Shown: positions 35,355-45,940, counted from the first letter of the stretch. The stretch: DNA of 64,000 nucleotides from Sulfurovum sp. (GCA_027049035.1 JALTVI010000024.1:1-64000), one strand, 5' to 3'. The notes: generated from the sequence alone by a model not told the origin. Numbers and translations: made by a program.

Positions 35355-37994
35355 ATGATAAAAAGTCTACTCAAGGTTTTTGGTACCCAAAACGACAGAA
35401 TCGTCAAAAAATATCTCAAAAGAGTCGAGAATATCAACGCACTTGAGAGCAAGTACGAAGCGATGGATGACGAAGCGCTCAAGGCAGCTTTCAATGCACT
35501 CAAAGAGGCAGTCAACAGCGGTGAAAAGACGCTCGATGACGTGCTATACGACTCCTTTGCCATTACCAGAGAGGCAAGCAAGCGTGTCCTTGGCATGCGC
35601 CACTACGATGTCCAGATGGTCGGGGGTATGGTGCTGCACGACGGCAACATCGCCGAGATGAAGACCGGAGAGGGTAAAACCCTTGTGGCAACCCTCGCGG
35701 TTATCCTCAACGCGATGACCGGCAAGGGTGTACACGTCGTAACCGTCAACGACTACCTTGCCAAGCGTGACTCCGAAGAGATGGGCGTACTCTACAAGTT
35801 CCTCGGCTACAGTGTCGGGTGTATCACCGCGGACATTCACGATGAGTTCGAGCGAAAAGCGCAGTACGATGCGGATATCACCTACGGTACCAACAACGAG
35901 TACGGCTTTGACTACCTGCGCGACAATATGAAGGTACGCGCCGAAGAGAAAGTGCAGCGCGAGCACAACTACGCCATCGTCGACGAGGTCGACTCCATTC
36001 TCATCGATGAGGCAAGAACGCCGCTGATTATCTCAGGGCCTACGCAGCGTGACCACAACCACTATGCAAGAGCCAATGAAATTGCCAAGAAGATGGAGAG
36101 AGGCGAAGAGCTTCCTGCCAAACCGGGTGAAGAGAAGCAGATGACAGGCGACTTTGTCGTAGACGAAAAGAACAGAACCATCGTCATGACCGAACAGGGG
36201 CTGCAGAAAGCACAGGACCTCTTCGAGGTCGACAACCTCTATTCTCTTGAAAACGCCATTCTGGCACACCACCTCGACCAGGCGCTCAAGGCACATCATC
36301 TCTTTGAAAAAGACGTCGACTATGTCGTACAGGACGGTGAAATTGTCATTGTCGACGAATTTACCGGAAGACTCAGTGAAGGGCGCCGCTACTCAGAAGG
36401 GCTGCACCAGGCACTCGAAGCCAAAGAGGGTGTCGAGATCCAGGAGGAATCACAGACACTTGCGGAGATCACCTACCAGAACTACTTCAGACTCTACAAC
36501 AAACTTGCCGGAATGACCGGTACCGCACAGACAGAAGCGACGGAGTTTTCACAAATTTACGGTCTGGAAGTTGTCTCCATCCCTACCAACGTTCCTGTTC
36601 AGCGTATCGACAAAAACGACCTCATCTACAACACTGAACGCGAAAAGCTGGATGCGGTCGTACGCAAGGTCAAAGAGTACCATGAAAAGGGCCAGCCGGT
36701 ACTCATCGGTACCGCCTCCATTGAAAAATCGGAACTGATCCATGAGCGCCTTAAGAAAGAGAAGATCCCCCACAATGTGCTCAATGCCAAAAACCACTTC
36801 CAGGAAGCGGAGATCATTAAAAATGCCGGTCAGAAAGGTGCCGTAACCGTTGCCACCAATATGGCAGGACGTGGGGTTGACATCAAGATCGATGACGAGG
36901 TAAGAAGGCTGGGCGGTCTGGCGATCCTGGGGACAGAGCGTCACGAGTCACGCCGTATCGACAACCAGCTTCGCGGACGTTCTGGACGTCAGGGTGACCC
37001 GGGCGAGAGCCAGTTCTTCCTCAGTCTTGATGACAACCTGCTGCGCATCTTCGGCGGAGAGAAGATCAGAAACATTATGAACCGTCTGGGTGTCGAAGAG
37101 GGAGAGTACATCGACTCCAAACTGGTTACGCGTTCTGTCGAAAAAGCACAGAAAAAAGTCGAGAACCAGCACTACGAAGCGCGTAAACACATTCTCGAAT
37201 ATGACGATGTCGCCAACCATCAGCGTAAGGCAATCTACGCATTTAGAAACCAGCTGCTCGACCCTGAGTTCGATATCGATGCCAAGATCAAAGAGAACCG
37301 TGAAGAGTATGTACAGCATCTGCTCGAAGAGGCCGATATCATCGCCGGGATGCCAAGAGAGGACTATGACCTCGAACGCCTTGCAGCGCTTATCCGTGAA
37401 GAGCTTCTGGTCAATGTTGAGCCCGATGCTTTCAAAGAGAAAGAGGCTGACGAGATCAAAGAGATGATCGTAACGATGATGGAGAATCTCTACGAAGAGA
37501 AGATGAGCCAGCTCGATCCCGAGCAGCGCAAGGAGATCGAGCGTATCATCTACCTGCAGGTGCTCGATCCACAGTGGCGTGACCACCTCTATGAGATGGA
37601 TGTCCTCAAGACCGGTATCGGGCTTAGAGGCTACAACCAGAAAGACCCGCTTACCGAGTACAAGCAGGAGAGTTACAAGCTCTTTACCGAACTGGTACAG
37701 CGTATCAAACACGAAGCGGTCAAAACGCTCCACCTCGTACAGTTTGACTTCACCTCCCCTGAAGAGGAAGAGGAAGCAATCGAGCAGATCCGTGAAGAGT
37801 TGGAGAGTGAAGTGGCCGACGCGACACTCAACCAGTCTTTCGAAGAGGGTGTCATTGCTGAAGATAGCAGCAAACTCGAGCCCATTACGGGAACGAAGAA
37901 GCCAAAGCGTAACGATCCATGCCCATGCGGTTCGGGCAAAAAATACAAAAACTGCTGCGGTCAGAGCGGTCCCAAAAAAGGCCTTCTGGCCTGA
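35355..37994 (+). CDS. secA: Protein translocase ATPase SecA
   Basis: An 879-residue motor with all standard parts: [13 protein letters not shown] (Walker A), the [19 protein letters not shown]-type region, [21 protein letters not shown] and [20 protein letters not shown] (motif VI), the helical scaffold and wing domains, and a C-terminal zinc-binding tail [14 protein letters not shown] (Cx1Cx8CC). I chose ATG 35355 because translation then starts [15 protein letters not shown], the usual SecA N-terminus. An in-frame start at 35286 would add 23 unrelated residues. The stop overlaps the next ATG. Confidence 0.97.
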   Translation: MIKSLLKVFGTQNDRIVKKYLKRVENINALESKYEAMDDEALKAAFNALKEAVNSGEKTLDDVLYDSFAITREASKRVLGMRHYDVQMVGGMVLHDGNIAEMKTGEGKTLVATLAVILNAMTGKGVHVVTVNDYLAKRDSEEMGVLYKFLGYSVGCITADIHDEFERKAQYDADITYGTNNEYGFDYLRDNMKVRAEEKVQREHNYAIVDEVDSILIDEARTPLIISGPTQRDHNHYARANEIAKKMERGEELPAKPGEEKQMTGDFVVDEKNRTIVMTEQGLQKAQDLFEVDNLYSLENAILAHHLDQALKAHHLFEKDVDYVVQDGEIVIVDEFTGRLSEGRRYSEGLHQALEAKEGVEIQEESQTLAEITYQNYFRLYNKLAGMTGTAQTEATEFSQIYGLEVVSIPTNVPVQRIDKNDLIYNTEREKLDAVVRKVKEYHEKGQPVLIGTASIEKSELIHERLKKEKIPHNVLNAKNHFQEAEIIKNAGQKGAVTVATNMAGRGVDIKIDDEVRRLGGLAILGTERHESRRIDNQLRGRSGRQGDPGESQFFLSLDDNLLRIFGGEKIRNIMNRLGVEEGEYIDSKLVTRSVEKAQKKVENQHYEARKHILEYDDVANHQRKAIYAFRNQLLDPEFDIDAKIKENREEYVQHLLEEADIIAGMPREDYDLERLAALIREELLVNVEPDAFKEKEADEIKEMIVTMMENLYEEKMSQLDPEQRKEIERIIYLQVLDPQWRDHLYEMDVLKTGIGLRGYNQKDPLTEYKQESYKLFTELVQRIKHEAVKTLHLVQFDFTSPEEEEEAIEQIREELESEVADATLNQSFEEGVIAEDSSKLEPITGTKKPKRNDPCPCGSGKKYKNCCGQSGPKKGLLA

Positions 37995-39220
37995 TGCGAC
38001 CCTCGCTTAACGCCCCCAACAAAACCTTTGTGCGGCGGATCATCCGCCACTACCTCAAATATGACAAAGAGAACCCTTTTATCTTTATCTCCGCAATGCT
38101 GGCGTTTCTCGGCATTGCAGCAGGTGTAATGGTCCTGATGATCGCGATGGGAATCATGAACGGCACACAGAAAGAGTTCAAAAAGAAGCTCTTTGTGATG
38201 AACTACCCGCTTACCGTACTGCCTGTACGGGAAGATGCCGTCGACGACAGACTCATCGAAAGACTCTCAAACGCATTTCCACATCTGAAGTTCAGCCCCT
38301 ACTACACCACACAGGTGATCACAAAAAATGAAGGTGCCGTGCAGGGCTCCCTGCTCTATGGTGTCGATTTTTCCAAAGAGAGTGCCATCAACCCCATCTT
38401 CAAAGAGGCCAGCACAAAAGGAAGTGCTACAACGCCCTTTCGCGTGATCATAGGCGATTCTCTCTCCTATGAAATGGATGCACCCATCGGCAACAAAGTT
38501 ACCCTCTACTTCTCGGAGCAGCAGGCGATCGGCTTTGCAACCATGCCGCTTCAGAAACGCTTTGTCGTTGACGGCATTTTCGATTCCGGTCTCAAAGCCT
38601 ACGACAAAGCGATTATGTACACCACCCTCGAAGCATTCGAGAGACTTCTTAAACGCAAGCCCGGTGTCTATGACGGTCTGCATATCTACACACCAAAACC
38701 GCTTGAGGAGATCAAAGAGATCCGGAAAGTACTGCCTGACACTGTAGTGATCGAAGGGTGGTGGCAGCAAAACGGCAACTTCTTCTCCGCAATGGAAATG
38801 GAGAAAAAAGCACTCTTTCTGGTACTGCTGCTGATCATCCTCGTTGCCTCCCTGAACATCATCTCTTCACTGCTGATGACGGTAATGAGCCGCCGGAGCG
38901 AAATTGCTCTGATGCGTACGCTTGGCGCGACACAAAAAGAGATCAGAATGATCTTCTTCAAGCTGGGACTGGCTATCGGCACTGCCGGTATTGCAGCCGG
39001 CACACTGCTGGGACTGTTGGGCATCTGGGTACTGAAAACCTTCGACATCATCTCCATGCCGGCAGATGTCTACGGCACCAGCAGACTGCCGGTTGACCTT
39101 ACCTTCAGTGACTTTGGTATGATCATTACCGGGACGGCAGTGATCATCCTGCTCTCTTCGCTCTACCCCGCTAGAAAAGCTGCCCAGACCGACCCGTTGA
39201 CGGTACTTCGGAACGAGTAG
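37994..39220 (+). CDS. LolC/LolE-type ABC transporter permease
   Basis: A 408-residue protein with four membrane helices in MacB/FtsX layout: TM1 (ISAMLAFLGIAAGVMVLMIAMGIMNG), a large periplasmic domain (about residues 60-270), three C-terminal helices beginning LVLLLIILVASLNIISSLLM, then RRSEIALMRTLGATQKEI and PARKAAQTDPLTVLRNE. It should extract lipoproteins from the inner membrane with an unseen LolD. The start overlaps the secA stop as TGATG. The last 50 bases overlap the convergent AsmA-like gene. Confidence 0.87.
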   Translation: MRPSLNAPNKTFVRRIIRHYLKYDKENPFIFISAMLAFLGIAAGVMVLMIAMGIMNGTQKEFKKKLFVMNYPLTVLPVREDAVDDRLIERLSNAFPHLKFSPYYTTQVITKNEGAVQGSLLYGVDFSKESAINPIFKEASTKGSATTPFRVIIGDSLSYEMDAPIGNKVTLYFSEQQAIGFATMPLQKRFVVDGIFDSGLKAYDKAIMYTTLEAFERLLKRKPGVYDGLHIYTPKPLEEIKEIRKVLPDTVVIEGWWQQNGNFFSAMEMEKKALFLVLLLIILVASLNIISSLLMTVMSRRSEIALMRTLGATQKEIRMIFFKLGLAIGTAGIAAGTLLGLLGIWVLKTFDIISMPADVYGTSRLPVDLTFSDFGMIITGTAVIILLSSLYPARKAAQTDPLTVLRNE

Positions 39221-42017
39221 CCTGCGGGAGACTCTCCTCTTTGGGTACCATCGTTGATACCTCTGCTTTGGCTTTTGGTGTCATCGAAGGAATAGGATGA
39301 CTGCTTCCCCCGTCACCTTTTTCAATCGGCATGGAAGATGTGGGAACAGGTTTTGGTTTCTTTGTCGGTTTTGTCCTGTCAGGAATCTGTGGAGCAACCT
39401 GCTTTGGACCGTGCTTCTGCATATATTCAGGTGCTTCGATTGTCCTTTTCAGTATCTGCAGCGGCAGTGTCAGGATATCCTTTGCCACCGATGTTTTGAC
39501 CTTTGGATTCTCCAGTGTGCCGGTCACCTCGAGTCCCACAGTCATACTGTTGTCATCCCCCATCAGAATGTAGCCAAGCAGCGGAATTTTGCCAACCATC
39601 TTACCCAGTTCACGAACAGACTGAATTGCCAGTTTGACATCGATTTTACCGTTCTCGAGGTTGATGACACCTTTCCCTGTCACCGTTGCAGAGTTTCCTT
39701 TGAGATAGACTGAATCGAGTACCAGCGTTTTGGGGGTCATATGGTATTCAACCACCCCCTCGGAGATCTTGAACCCTTTGTTCGAGAAACCCGGTCTGCT
39801 AAGTGTGGCAAGTGCAGGCAGGGTATTGATAAATGCCAGCGTATTACTGTATGCCTTGAAGTCACTGAGTACACCACCTTCGATAATAATACGTCCTTTC
39901 ATCTGCTTTGTTGGATCTCCGGTAAGCTTCAGTGAATAGCGCCCCTGTTTCAGTCCTGTAAATCCGATAAGCGGATGCAGCACACGGTCTGTAACGCGCA
40001 GTACCTCTACAGTCAGTATTTTGCCTTTTTTTGTCAGCTTGATAATGTTCCCCTGACTGCTTCCAATCGCTTTGATATCTCCGTTTGGTTTGATTTCAAT
40101 GTCGTAACTGTCGGTAACCAGCTTCCGTTTACCGTAGCGCATATGACTCTTCTTTCCAATAATCACAAATGTTTTTTTGAATCCGACACTACCGCTGCTT
40201 TTTTTAACCAACCGATTCTGCTCCTCCATGAAGCGCTTCAGGTCAATATTGATATTGGTGAGATGAATATGACCTTTAGCGGTATCGATATGTACCCGTT
40301 TGTCAAAGGCATAGAAATTAACCTGCTTTGTCTTGGCATTGAACATTCCTTCAAGCGGAATTGTCGTGTAGCATACATCTTTACTGTCATAGAAGAAACA
40401 TACATCTTTTCGTACGCTTCCTTTAAAGTGCCAAACTGTGCCATGTTCATCTCCTGTAACCTGCACCTTTCCTCCATTGATGCCAAGTATATTGTTCTTG
40501 AGATAGGGAACGATTTTCGAAAGATCCGAAAAAAGAATATGTATTGCTTTTTCTTTCTTTGTCAAAGAGACTTTCAGTGTCGGCAATGTCATGTACAACT
40601 GCTCTCCGTATGTGAGTGTCATCGGTATTTTCCGCTTTGCAATTTCGATATCGGGTGACTTCTCCCTGCCCAGAATGAAACGGTCGATATCCAGAATCAG
40701 ATTCGCTTTGTTATGGGTCGTATCGACTGTACCCTCTACTCTCCCCCTATACCAGACTGCATTTGTCTGTACATCTTTCAGCACCACCTTACCCGACTTG
40801 CTGTTATAGAGTATCCATCCGCCACTGACCGGCAATTTCAACTTTCCGATTCTCAATACCCCTTTGTCAAGTTTCACCTCTACAGATACGAGCAGTTCTC
40901 TTTTCTGCTTTCCAAGAGGAATCTTGATTGTAATGTCGATTGCATTCTCTTTCCCCGTATGTGAAACCGGCAGTGTAATACCATAGGCATTCAGTATCTT
41001 TGTGACCGACGCATCAACCGCACTTTTGATCTTCAAATCAAGAATCAGCACAGGTCTTTGTGCTCCGACAATATGCTTGATAACCAGATGGGTGCCCGAA
41101 AGATCTCTGCCGCGACATTGCGGCTTTTCAAGATCAAAATAGAGATTTCCCTTTTTGTAACGCAGTGTCAATGCATCGGCATGTACGGCATCCAGCCCCT
41201 TTTTATAACGTATTGACACATCCTCAAAACGTGCTTTCGCTTTCAGGGCACCAATATCCAGTTTAGGCTGGTGGTCTACAATATCGAGCCTGCCTTTGAC
41301 ATACTCCACTCTGTAACGTTTTGCACGCACCTTTCTCAAGGTCCAATCCTCTATGGTTTCGGGAAGTGAAAAACGGGTAATGACCGGTTCAAGGTTGCTA
41401 AATGTTTCCGTATTCACTGCATAGACAATGCTGTTGTCATGCTGCAGGGCACGAAAATGTCCCTTGATACCGTAGGCTTCGAAACTTCCACCTGTCTCCA
41501 GCGTATTCTTTGCCAAATCATAGGTCAACTTGCCGGCAATGGAAATTTTCTCCTTTTTCAGATAGAGCATCGGCACATCGGCAATAAGTTTTTTGCCTTT
41601 TCGAACAATATTTCCGGCGATTTCGTAATCATCACTGGTGATATAGAGCACATCGTCAGCAAACAAAACGGTAAGATGATTGTTTTTAAAGTTGATTTTC
41701 TCAAGGTAGATGGTTTCAAAGTAGGAGAGCAGATTCTTGATATGGTCAAAGGTTTCATCCACCCTCTCAAAAGAGGGTTTCTCCTTCGATGCCGGCACAG
41801 TGATAGACTTTGCCTTGAGTATGAGCTTTTTATCGAGTTTGATGTATAATCCAACCACTTTATAGGGGCCAAGATCGAGCCTGTCAACCTGGATGCCGTG
41901 CAGCAGCCAGAAAAAAAATACAGTCAAAAGGACAACCAGCGCAATGAGAAAATCACGAACCACGATATGGAGAAGATGGATCGTATGGGCAGAGAACATT
42001 GCCGTGGTTTTGATCAT
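39171..42017 (-). CDS. Large AsmA-like/DUF3971 envelope protein
   Basis: A 948-residue protein with one N-terminal membrane helix (DFLIALVVLLTVFFFWLLHGI) and a long beta-rich periplasmic body of AsmA/YhdP type; KGRIIIEGGVLSDFKAYSNTLAFINTLPALATLSRPGFSNKGF marks the AsmA-like C-terminal domain. The last 65 residues are Pro, Lys, Ser and Thr rich and look disordered. Such proteins bridge the periplasm for phospholipid transport. Its 3' end overlaps the lolC/E-type gene by 50 bases. Its 5' end overlaps the divergent mltG start. Met at 41999 is an alternative start. Confidence 0.8.
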   Translation of the reverse strand: MIKTTAMFSAHTIHLLHIVVRDFLIALVVLLTVFFFWLLHGIQVDRLDLGPYKVVGLYIKLDKKLILKAKSITVPASKEKPSFERVDETFDHIKNLLSYFETIYLEKINFKNNHLTVLFADDVLYITSDDYEIAGNIVRKGKKLIADVPMLYLKKEKISIAGKLTYDLAKNTLETGGSFEAYGIKGHFRALQHDNSIVYAVNTETFSNLEPVITRFSLPETIEDWTLRKVRAKRYRVEYVKGRLDIVDHQPKLDIGALKAKARFEDVSIRYKKGLDAVHADALTLRYKKGNLYFDLEKPQCRGRDLSGTHLVIKHIVGAQRPVLILDLKIKSAVDASVTKILNAYGITLPVSHTGKENAIDITIKIPLGKQKRELLVSVEVKLDKGVLRIGKLKLPVSGGWILYNSKSGKVVLKDVQTNAVWYRGRVEGTVDTTHNKANLILDIDRFILGREKSPDIEIAKRKIPMTLTYGEQLYMTLPTLKVSLTKKEKAIHILFSDLSKIVPYLKNNILGINGGKVQVTGDEHGTVWHFKGSVRKDVCFFYDSKDVCYTTIPLEGMFNAKTKQVNFYAFDKRVHIDTAKGHIHLTNINIDLKRFMEEQNRLVKKSSGSVGFKKTFVIIGKKSHMRYGKRKLVTDSYDIEIKPNGDIKAIGSSQGNIIKLTKKGKILTVEVLRVTDRVLHPLIGFTGLKQGRYSLKLTGDPTKQMKGRIIIEGGVLSDFKAYSNTLAFINTLPALATLSRPGFSNKGFKISEGVVEYHMTPKTLVLDSVYLKGNSATVTGKGVINLENGKIDVKLAIQSVRELGKMVGKIPLLGYILMGDDNSMTVGLEVTGTLENPKVKTSVAKDILTLPLQILKRTIEAPEYMQKHGPKQVAPQIPDRTKPTKKPKPVPTSSMPIEKGDGGSSHPIPSMTPKAKAEVSTMVPKEESLPQATRSEVPSTGRSGQLF

Positions 42018-42906
42018 ATCGCTGGCCTTTTACATTAGCTTGCCTGTACGGTCCACACAGACCCTTTATGTTCCGCAAGGCTCAATCGGAAGTATTATAT
42101 CACAGCTGAGCCAAAAAGGGTACGACCTCTCAGTAATCGACAGCTATCTCCTTCGGCTTATGGGACAGCCCCAGCACGGCTGGATATTTATAGGGGAGAA
42201 TGAACTGAACCGCATCGACTTTCTGCACAAACTCACCTCTTCCAAGGCTATGATCCACAAGGTCACACTCATCCCAGGGGAGACGCTCGAACGCTTCTTT
42301 GAGACACTCGCCAGTGAGTACGGACTCAACAAGGAAAAACTCTGGAAGTACTACAAGGAGTACTCTCCCTACCCCGAAGCAGGTATCTACGCCGATACCT
42401 ACTATGTACCCATAGGCATCCGGGAGAAACAGCTGATGAAGTTTCTGGTACAGCAGTCGGAAAAGCGTTACACCGCTCTGGCAAAAAAAATCTATGGTGT
42501 CTATGACAAGAATCAATGGAAAAAGCTTCTTACTATCGCTTCCATCATCCAGAAAGAGGCTGCCAACAATCAGGAGATGCCACTTGTTGCTTCGGTCATC
42601 TATAACCGTCTGAAGCGGAATATGCGTCTGCAGATGGACGGGACACTGAACTACGGGAAGTACTCCCATGTCAAGGTGACACCCGAACGTATCAGGGATG
42701 ACAATAGCACCTTCAACACATACAAATTCAAAGGTATCCCTCCTTCACCCATCGGTGCCGTCTCTCTTGCCTCCATCAAAGCTGCCGCAAAACCTGCAAA
42801 AACAAAACACCTCTACTTTATGAAAAATGCCAAAGGCACCCATGACTTCAGTGATACTTTCAAGGCACATCAAAAGAATATTCGAAAAGTGAAAAAATTA
42901 AAATAA
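41944..42906 (+). CDS. mltG: Endolytic murein transglycosylase MltG
   Basis: A 320-residue protein with an N-terminal anchor (NIAVVLIISLAFYISLPV), a LysM-like region and the YceG domain. The catalytic Glu is in IASIIQKEAANNQEMPLVASV, followed by VIYNRLKRNMRLQMDGTLNYG and YKFKGIPPSPIGAVSL. It cuts nascent glycan strands at the inner membrane. ATG 41944 is the most plausible start, giving a short basic cytoplasmic tail before the anchor. It lies inside the 5' end of the divergent AsmA-like gene. Confidence 0.9.
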   Translation: MRKSRTTIWRRWIVWAENIAVVLIISLAFYISLPVRSTQTLYVPQGSIGSIISQLSQKGYDLSVIDSYLLRLMGQPQHGWIFIGENELNRIDFLHKLTSSKAMIHKVTLIPGETLERFFETLASEYGLNKEKLWKYYKEYSPYPEAGIYADTYYVPIGIREKQLMKFLVQQSEKRYTALAKKIYGVYDKNQWKKLLTIASIIQKEAANNQEMPLVASVIYNRLKRNMRLQMDGTLNYGKYSHVKVTPERIRDDNSTFNTYKFKGIPPSPIGAVSLASIKAAAKPAKTKHLYFMKNAKGTHDFSDTFKAHQKNIRKVKKLK

Positions 42907-42933
42907 TTTATAGTTTTTTTAAGAAATTCTAAT

Positions 42934-42939
42934 TATAAT
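42934..42939 (+). promoter_or_regulatory. -10 box before the globin-EAL gene
   Basis: TATAAT in AATTATAATTATAGG lies 34 bases upstream of ATG 42974, with GGGGAG before the start codon. It follows mltG after only 27 bases. Confidence 0.45.
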
Positions 42940-42973
42940 TATAGGTAATCAATAATGGGTTGGGGAGCTCTTT

Positions 42974-44197
42974 ATGACGGATACCTTAAACAGACAACAC
43001 TACTCGTTTCAAACCATCGGCATCGATCAGATGAAAGCACACTACCTGTTTACCGAGGAAGATGCACAAAAACTGCATAGCCTGCTCGCGATCGCACGTG
43101 AAGCACTTCCGGAAATGCAGGATGCCTTTTACACTTTTATCTTCAATTTTGAACACGCCAAAATATTTCTAAATACTAATGATGTGATCAAGAAGCATAA
43201 AAAAGGCATCGAGCAGTGGTACCTGAACCTCTTCAGCGGACAATACGATACCGCCTATTTTGAGAGTCTCTCCACCATCAGTGAAACCCATGTCAAAGTC
43301 GGACTGCCTGCCCACTATGTCAATGCCGCATTCAGTTTTGTACGCCAGTTTCTTGAAAATGTTCTGATCGATTCAGGAGATATAGACAAGCTCCCTTCCC
43401 TTCACAAGATCATTGACATCAATCTCGACATTCTAAGCCTGACCTACAAGCAGGAGTCACAGCAGAAACTGATCAAAAATATTGCCATTTTGAAAGAGAC
43501 GGTCAGACATCATAATATTGTTCCCTATGTACAACCGATTTACAGCAATAGCACCGGAGAGATTTCACACTATGAGTGCCTCATGAGAATTGCACATGAA
43601 GAGAACCATACGGTCTGCTCCATTATCCATATGCTTCAGCTTGCGAAACAGATACACCTCTATTACGATTTGATGAAACAGATGATCGAAAAGACCTTCG
43701 ATGCTTTTACCCATCTTCCGTTTTCTTTTACCCTCAACTTAAGCTATGAAGATATTGCCAACATCGATGCACGCAAATTCATAAAAAGCAGACTGGCACA
43801 GCTGCCAAACCCTTCCAGGGTCACATTTGAAATTCTTGAAACCGATATGATTACCGACTATGATGTAGTCTACGACTTTATTGAAGAAATCAAACAGTTC
43901 CAGTGCCAAATTGCCATCGATGATTTCGGTGCAGGCTACTCCAATATGGAAAATCTCTTGAAATTGAAACCTGACTATATCAAAATAGACGGCTCACTCA
44001 TTCAGAATATTGACCGTTCCGAAAAATCACTGAAGTTGGTCAAGAACATCATCAACATTACCCGCGATATCAATGCCCAAACAATAGCGGAACACGTCCA
44101 CAGTGAGGCCGTCTATACCATACTCCATACACTCGACATCGACTATCTGCAGGGATTCTATCTCTGTGAGCCCTTCCCCCTGTCAGAACTTACATAA
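42974..44197 (+). CDS. Globin-coupled EAL phosphodiesterase candidate
   Basis: A 407-residue soluble protein. The N-terminal half (about 15-155) looks like a globin-coupled sensor/protoglobin: FNFEHAKIFLNTND, GIEQWYLNLFSGQYDTAYF, then SETHVKVGLPAHYVNAAF with His106 at the proximal heme-ligand position. The C-terminal EAL domain begins VPYVQPIYSN. It has ECLMR in place of EALxR, then ILETDM, IDDFGAGYSNMENLL, YIKIDGSLI and AEHVHSEA. Oxygen or another diatomic gas may control c-di-GMP hydrolysis. The EAL-to-ECL change makes catalytic strength uncertain. Confidence 0.8.
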   Translation: MTDTLNRQHYSFQTIGIDQMKAHYLFTEEDAQKLHSLLAIAREALPEMQDAFYTFIFNFEHAKIFLNTNDVIKKHKKGIEQWYLNLFSGQYDTAYFESLSTISETHVKVGLPAHYVNAAFSFVRQFLENVLIDSGDIDKLPSLHKIIDINLDILSLTYKQESQQKLIKNIAILKETVRHHNIVPYVQPIYSNSTGEISHYECLMRIAHEENHTVCSIIHMLQLAKQIHLYYDLMKQMIEKTFDAFTHLPFSFTLNLSYEDIANIDARKFIKSRLAQLPNPSRVTFEILETDMITDYDVVYDFIEEIKQFQCQIAIDDFGAGYSNMENLLKLKPDYIKIDGSLIQNIDRSEKSLKLVKNIINITRDINAQTIAEHVHSEAVYTILHTLDIDYLQGFYLCEPFPLSELT

Positions 44198-44206
44198 AAA
44201 TACTGT

Positions 44207-45838
44207 TTAAAAGAAGAGCAGTTGAATGATGTTAAGGATGAACATTGTAATGAACCCGACTTTGTAGACCATCATCTCATTACGCTCAATAAATGAGGTG
44301 TGCCGGTCAAAATAGGGCTGTACCTTGTCGGGATTGTCGATTTCATAGAGCATCTCGGAGTAGTTGTGGTAGCGCTTGTCTGGATCGGTCTCGATGGCAC
44401 GCAGAATGACACTCTCAAGCCAGTGAGGAATCTTCGGATTGAGCCTGCTTGGATGTTTGGGATCCTTTTCAAAACTCGGAGTCTGAAACGGTTCTATCTC
44501 TCCAAACGGAAACTTCTGTGTCAATGCCTCATAGAGTGTCACCCCTATGGCATAGATCTCCGTCTGCTCGGTAATGGGTGCCTGCTTGAAACGCTCCGGC
44601 GCAAGGTATGAGGGTGTCCCGGCACGCGTTACGGTAGAGTAGGCTTCGGTGATGCTGCCAAAGTCGACCATTTTGAAGACAATCTTCTCCTTTCGTTTCG
44701 TAACGATGATGTTTTCGGGTTTGATATCGCCGTGTACCAGGTTCAGTCTGATAAGATACTGTGACATCTTCAGCAGAAAGTGTGCCAGCTCCACCCCAAG
44801 GTCGACACTCAGCGGCTTTTTGGCGATATACTCCTTAAGGGATACTCCCTCGATATAGCGCATGATGTAGTAGCGATGCGTCCTTTTTCTGGGGATGACC
44901 GCCTTTGGGAAAAAACCGGCCTTCAGCCGGTTTGCCATCCATACCTCTTTGACGAAGAGATCGAGCATCACCTCATCCTCGATCGCTTCAGGAGGCGCAA
45001 ACTTGATGACATACTGCACCCCTTTCTTTTCACACAGCCAGGTTCTGTTGTTCTGTATCAGCGGTTTGATAAGCCTGTAGCCGTCTATCTCTTCACCCTT
45101 TTTGTACTGCTCCTGAATGATCAGATCCGTCTGTTTCAACTTCAATCTCGGGTCGAGTTCTTTGATCTCAATAACCACAGCAGTGGTATCGTCAGGCAGG
45201 TCATCATTGTGCTTCTTGCTTGCCTTCTTGACCAGAAACGAGGCACCCACCTTGATGCCTTCGGCAAGCTCTTCAGGGCTGAGTTCGTTATAGAGCCCGT
45301 CACTGCAGAGCAGAATGCGGTCTCCTGCCTGCAGGTTGTTCTCGAAGTAGTAGGGTTCTACGCTCTCCTCAAGTCCTATGGCAGCGGTAAGCACATTCTC
45401 CATCCCCTCCTCATCCATCGCATGGTCGGAGGAGAGCTGTGCAAGCTGTCCGTTACGTGAGAGATAGATGCGGCTGTCACCCACATTGGCGCCATAGAGC
45501 CTGTCCCCTTCGATGACCACCAGCGTCAGTGTCGTCACCAGCTCCTGGCGCTCATACTGCTCCATAGACTCAAGATAGAGCACACGGTTTATGTTTTCGA
45601 TGAAGTGGCGAATGGACTTCTCCATACTCCAGCTTCGCGGACGGTTCTTCAGTGACTGTACCAGAAACTGTGCAGTGCGTTTTGCCGCCTCGGCCCCATG
45701 TATCGAAGAGCCAACCCCGTCACAGACAACAGCAACGGTAATGTTCTCCATCACCTTGACTTCGAAATAGTCATCGCCTTTAAGCTGTGTACCTTTAGCC
45801 AGCGTAAAGCCGCTGGTTTCAATATTCTCTTTGGACAT
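44207..45838 (-). CDS. PP2C phosphatase - Ser/Thr kinase fusion
   Basis: A 543-residue two-domain protein. The PP2C part (about 1-225) has VVCDGVG (Asp40), GANVGDSRIYL (Asp121), LLCSDGLYNEL (Asp180) and LPDDTTAVV. The kinase part (about 250-505) has YVIKF (Lys279), VHGDIKPEN (Asp371; HGD instead of HRD), VDFGS (392-394) and APERF. A C-terminal membrane helix (525-543) anchors it. Homologous fusions occur beside nitrate assimilation genes in other Proteobacteria, and here nasA, nirA and the nitrate reductase follow. It may adjust nitrate uptake or reduction after translation. Confidence 0.9.
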   Translation of the reverse strand: MSKENIETSGFTLAKGTQLKGDDYFEVKVMENITVAVVCDGVGSSIHGAEAAKRTAQFLVQSLKNRPRSWSMEKSIRHFIENINRVLYLESMEQYERQELVTTLTLVVIEGDRLYGANVGDSRIYLSRNGQLAQLSSDHAMDEEGMENVLTAAIGLEESVEPYYFENNLQAGDRILLCSDGLYNELSPEELAEGIKVGASFLVKKASKKHNDDLPDDTTAVVIEIKELDPRLKLKQTDLIIQEQYKKGEEIDGYRLIKPLIQNNRTWLCEKKGVQYVIKFAPPEAIEDEVMLDLFVKEVWMANRLKAGFFPKAVIPRKRTHRYYIMRYIEGVSLKEYIAKKPLSVDLGVELAHFLLKMSQYLIRLNLVHGDIKPENIIVTKRKEKIVFKMVDFGSITEAYSTVTRAGTPSYLAPERFKQAPITEQTEIYAIGVTLYEALTQKFPFGEIEPFQTPSFEKDPKHPSRLNPKIPHWLESVILRAIETDPDKRYHNYSEMLYEIDNPDKVQPYFDRHTSFIERNEMMVYKVGFITMFILNIIQLLFF

Positions 45839-45934
45839 TAACCTACCCCTCTTTATGAATGGTTCATTATAACATTGCCCTTCCCGCTTTCATACTTGAA
45901 ACCTGATTAAGATTTGTGCACTGTGCCTATCTGC

Positions 45935-45940
45935 TATAAT
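45935..45940 (+). promoter_or_regulatory. -10 box before the small secreted protein gene
   Basis: TATAAT in GCTATAATATG lies 32 bases upstream of ATG 45973. AAAAAGGATA is the ribosome-binding site. Confidence 0.5.
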
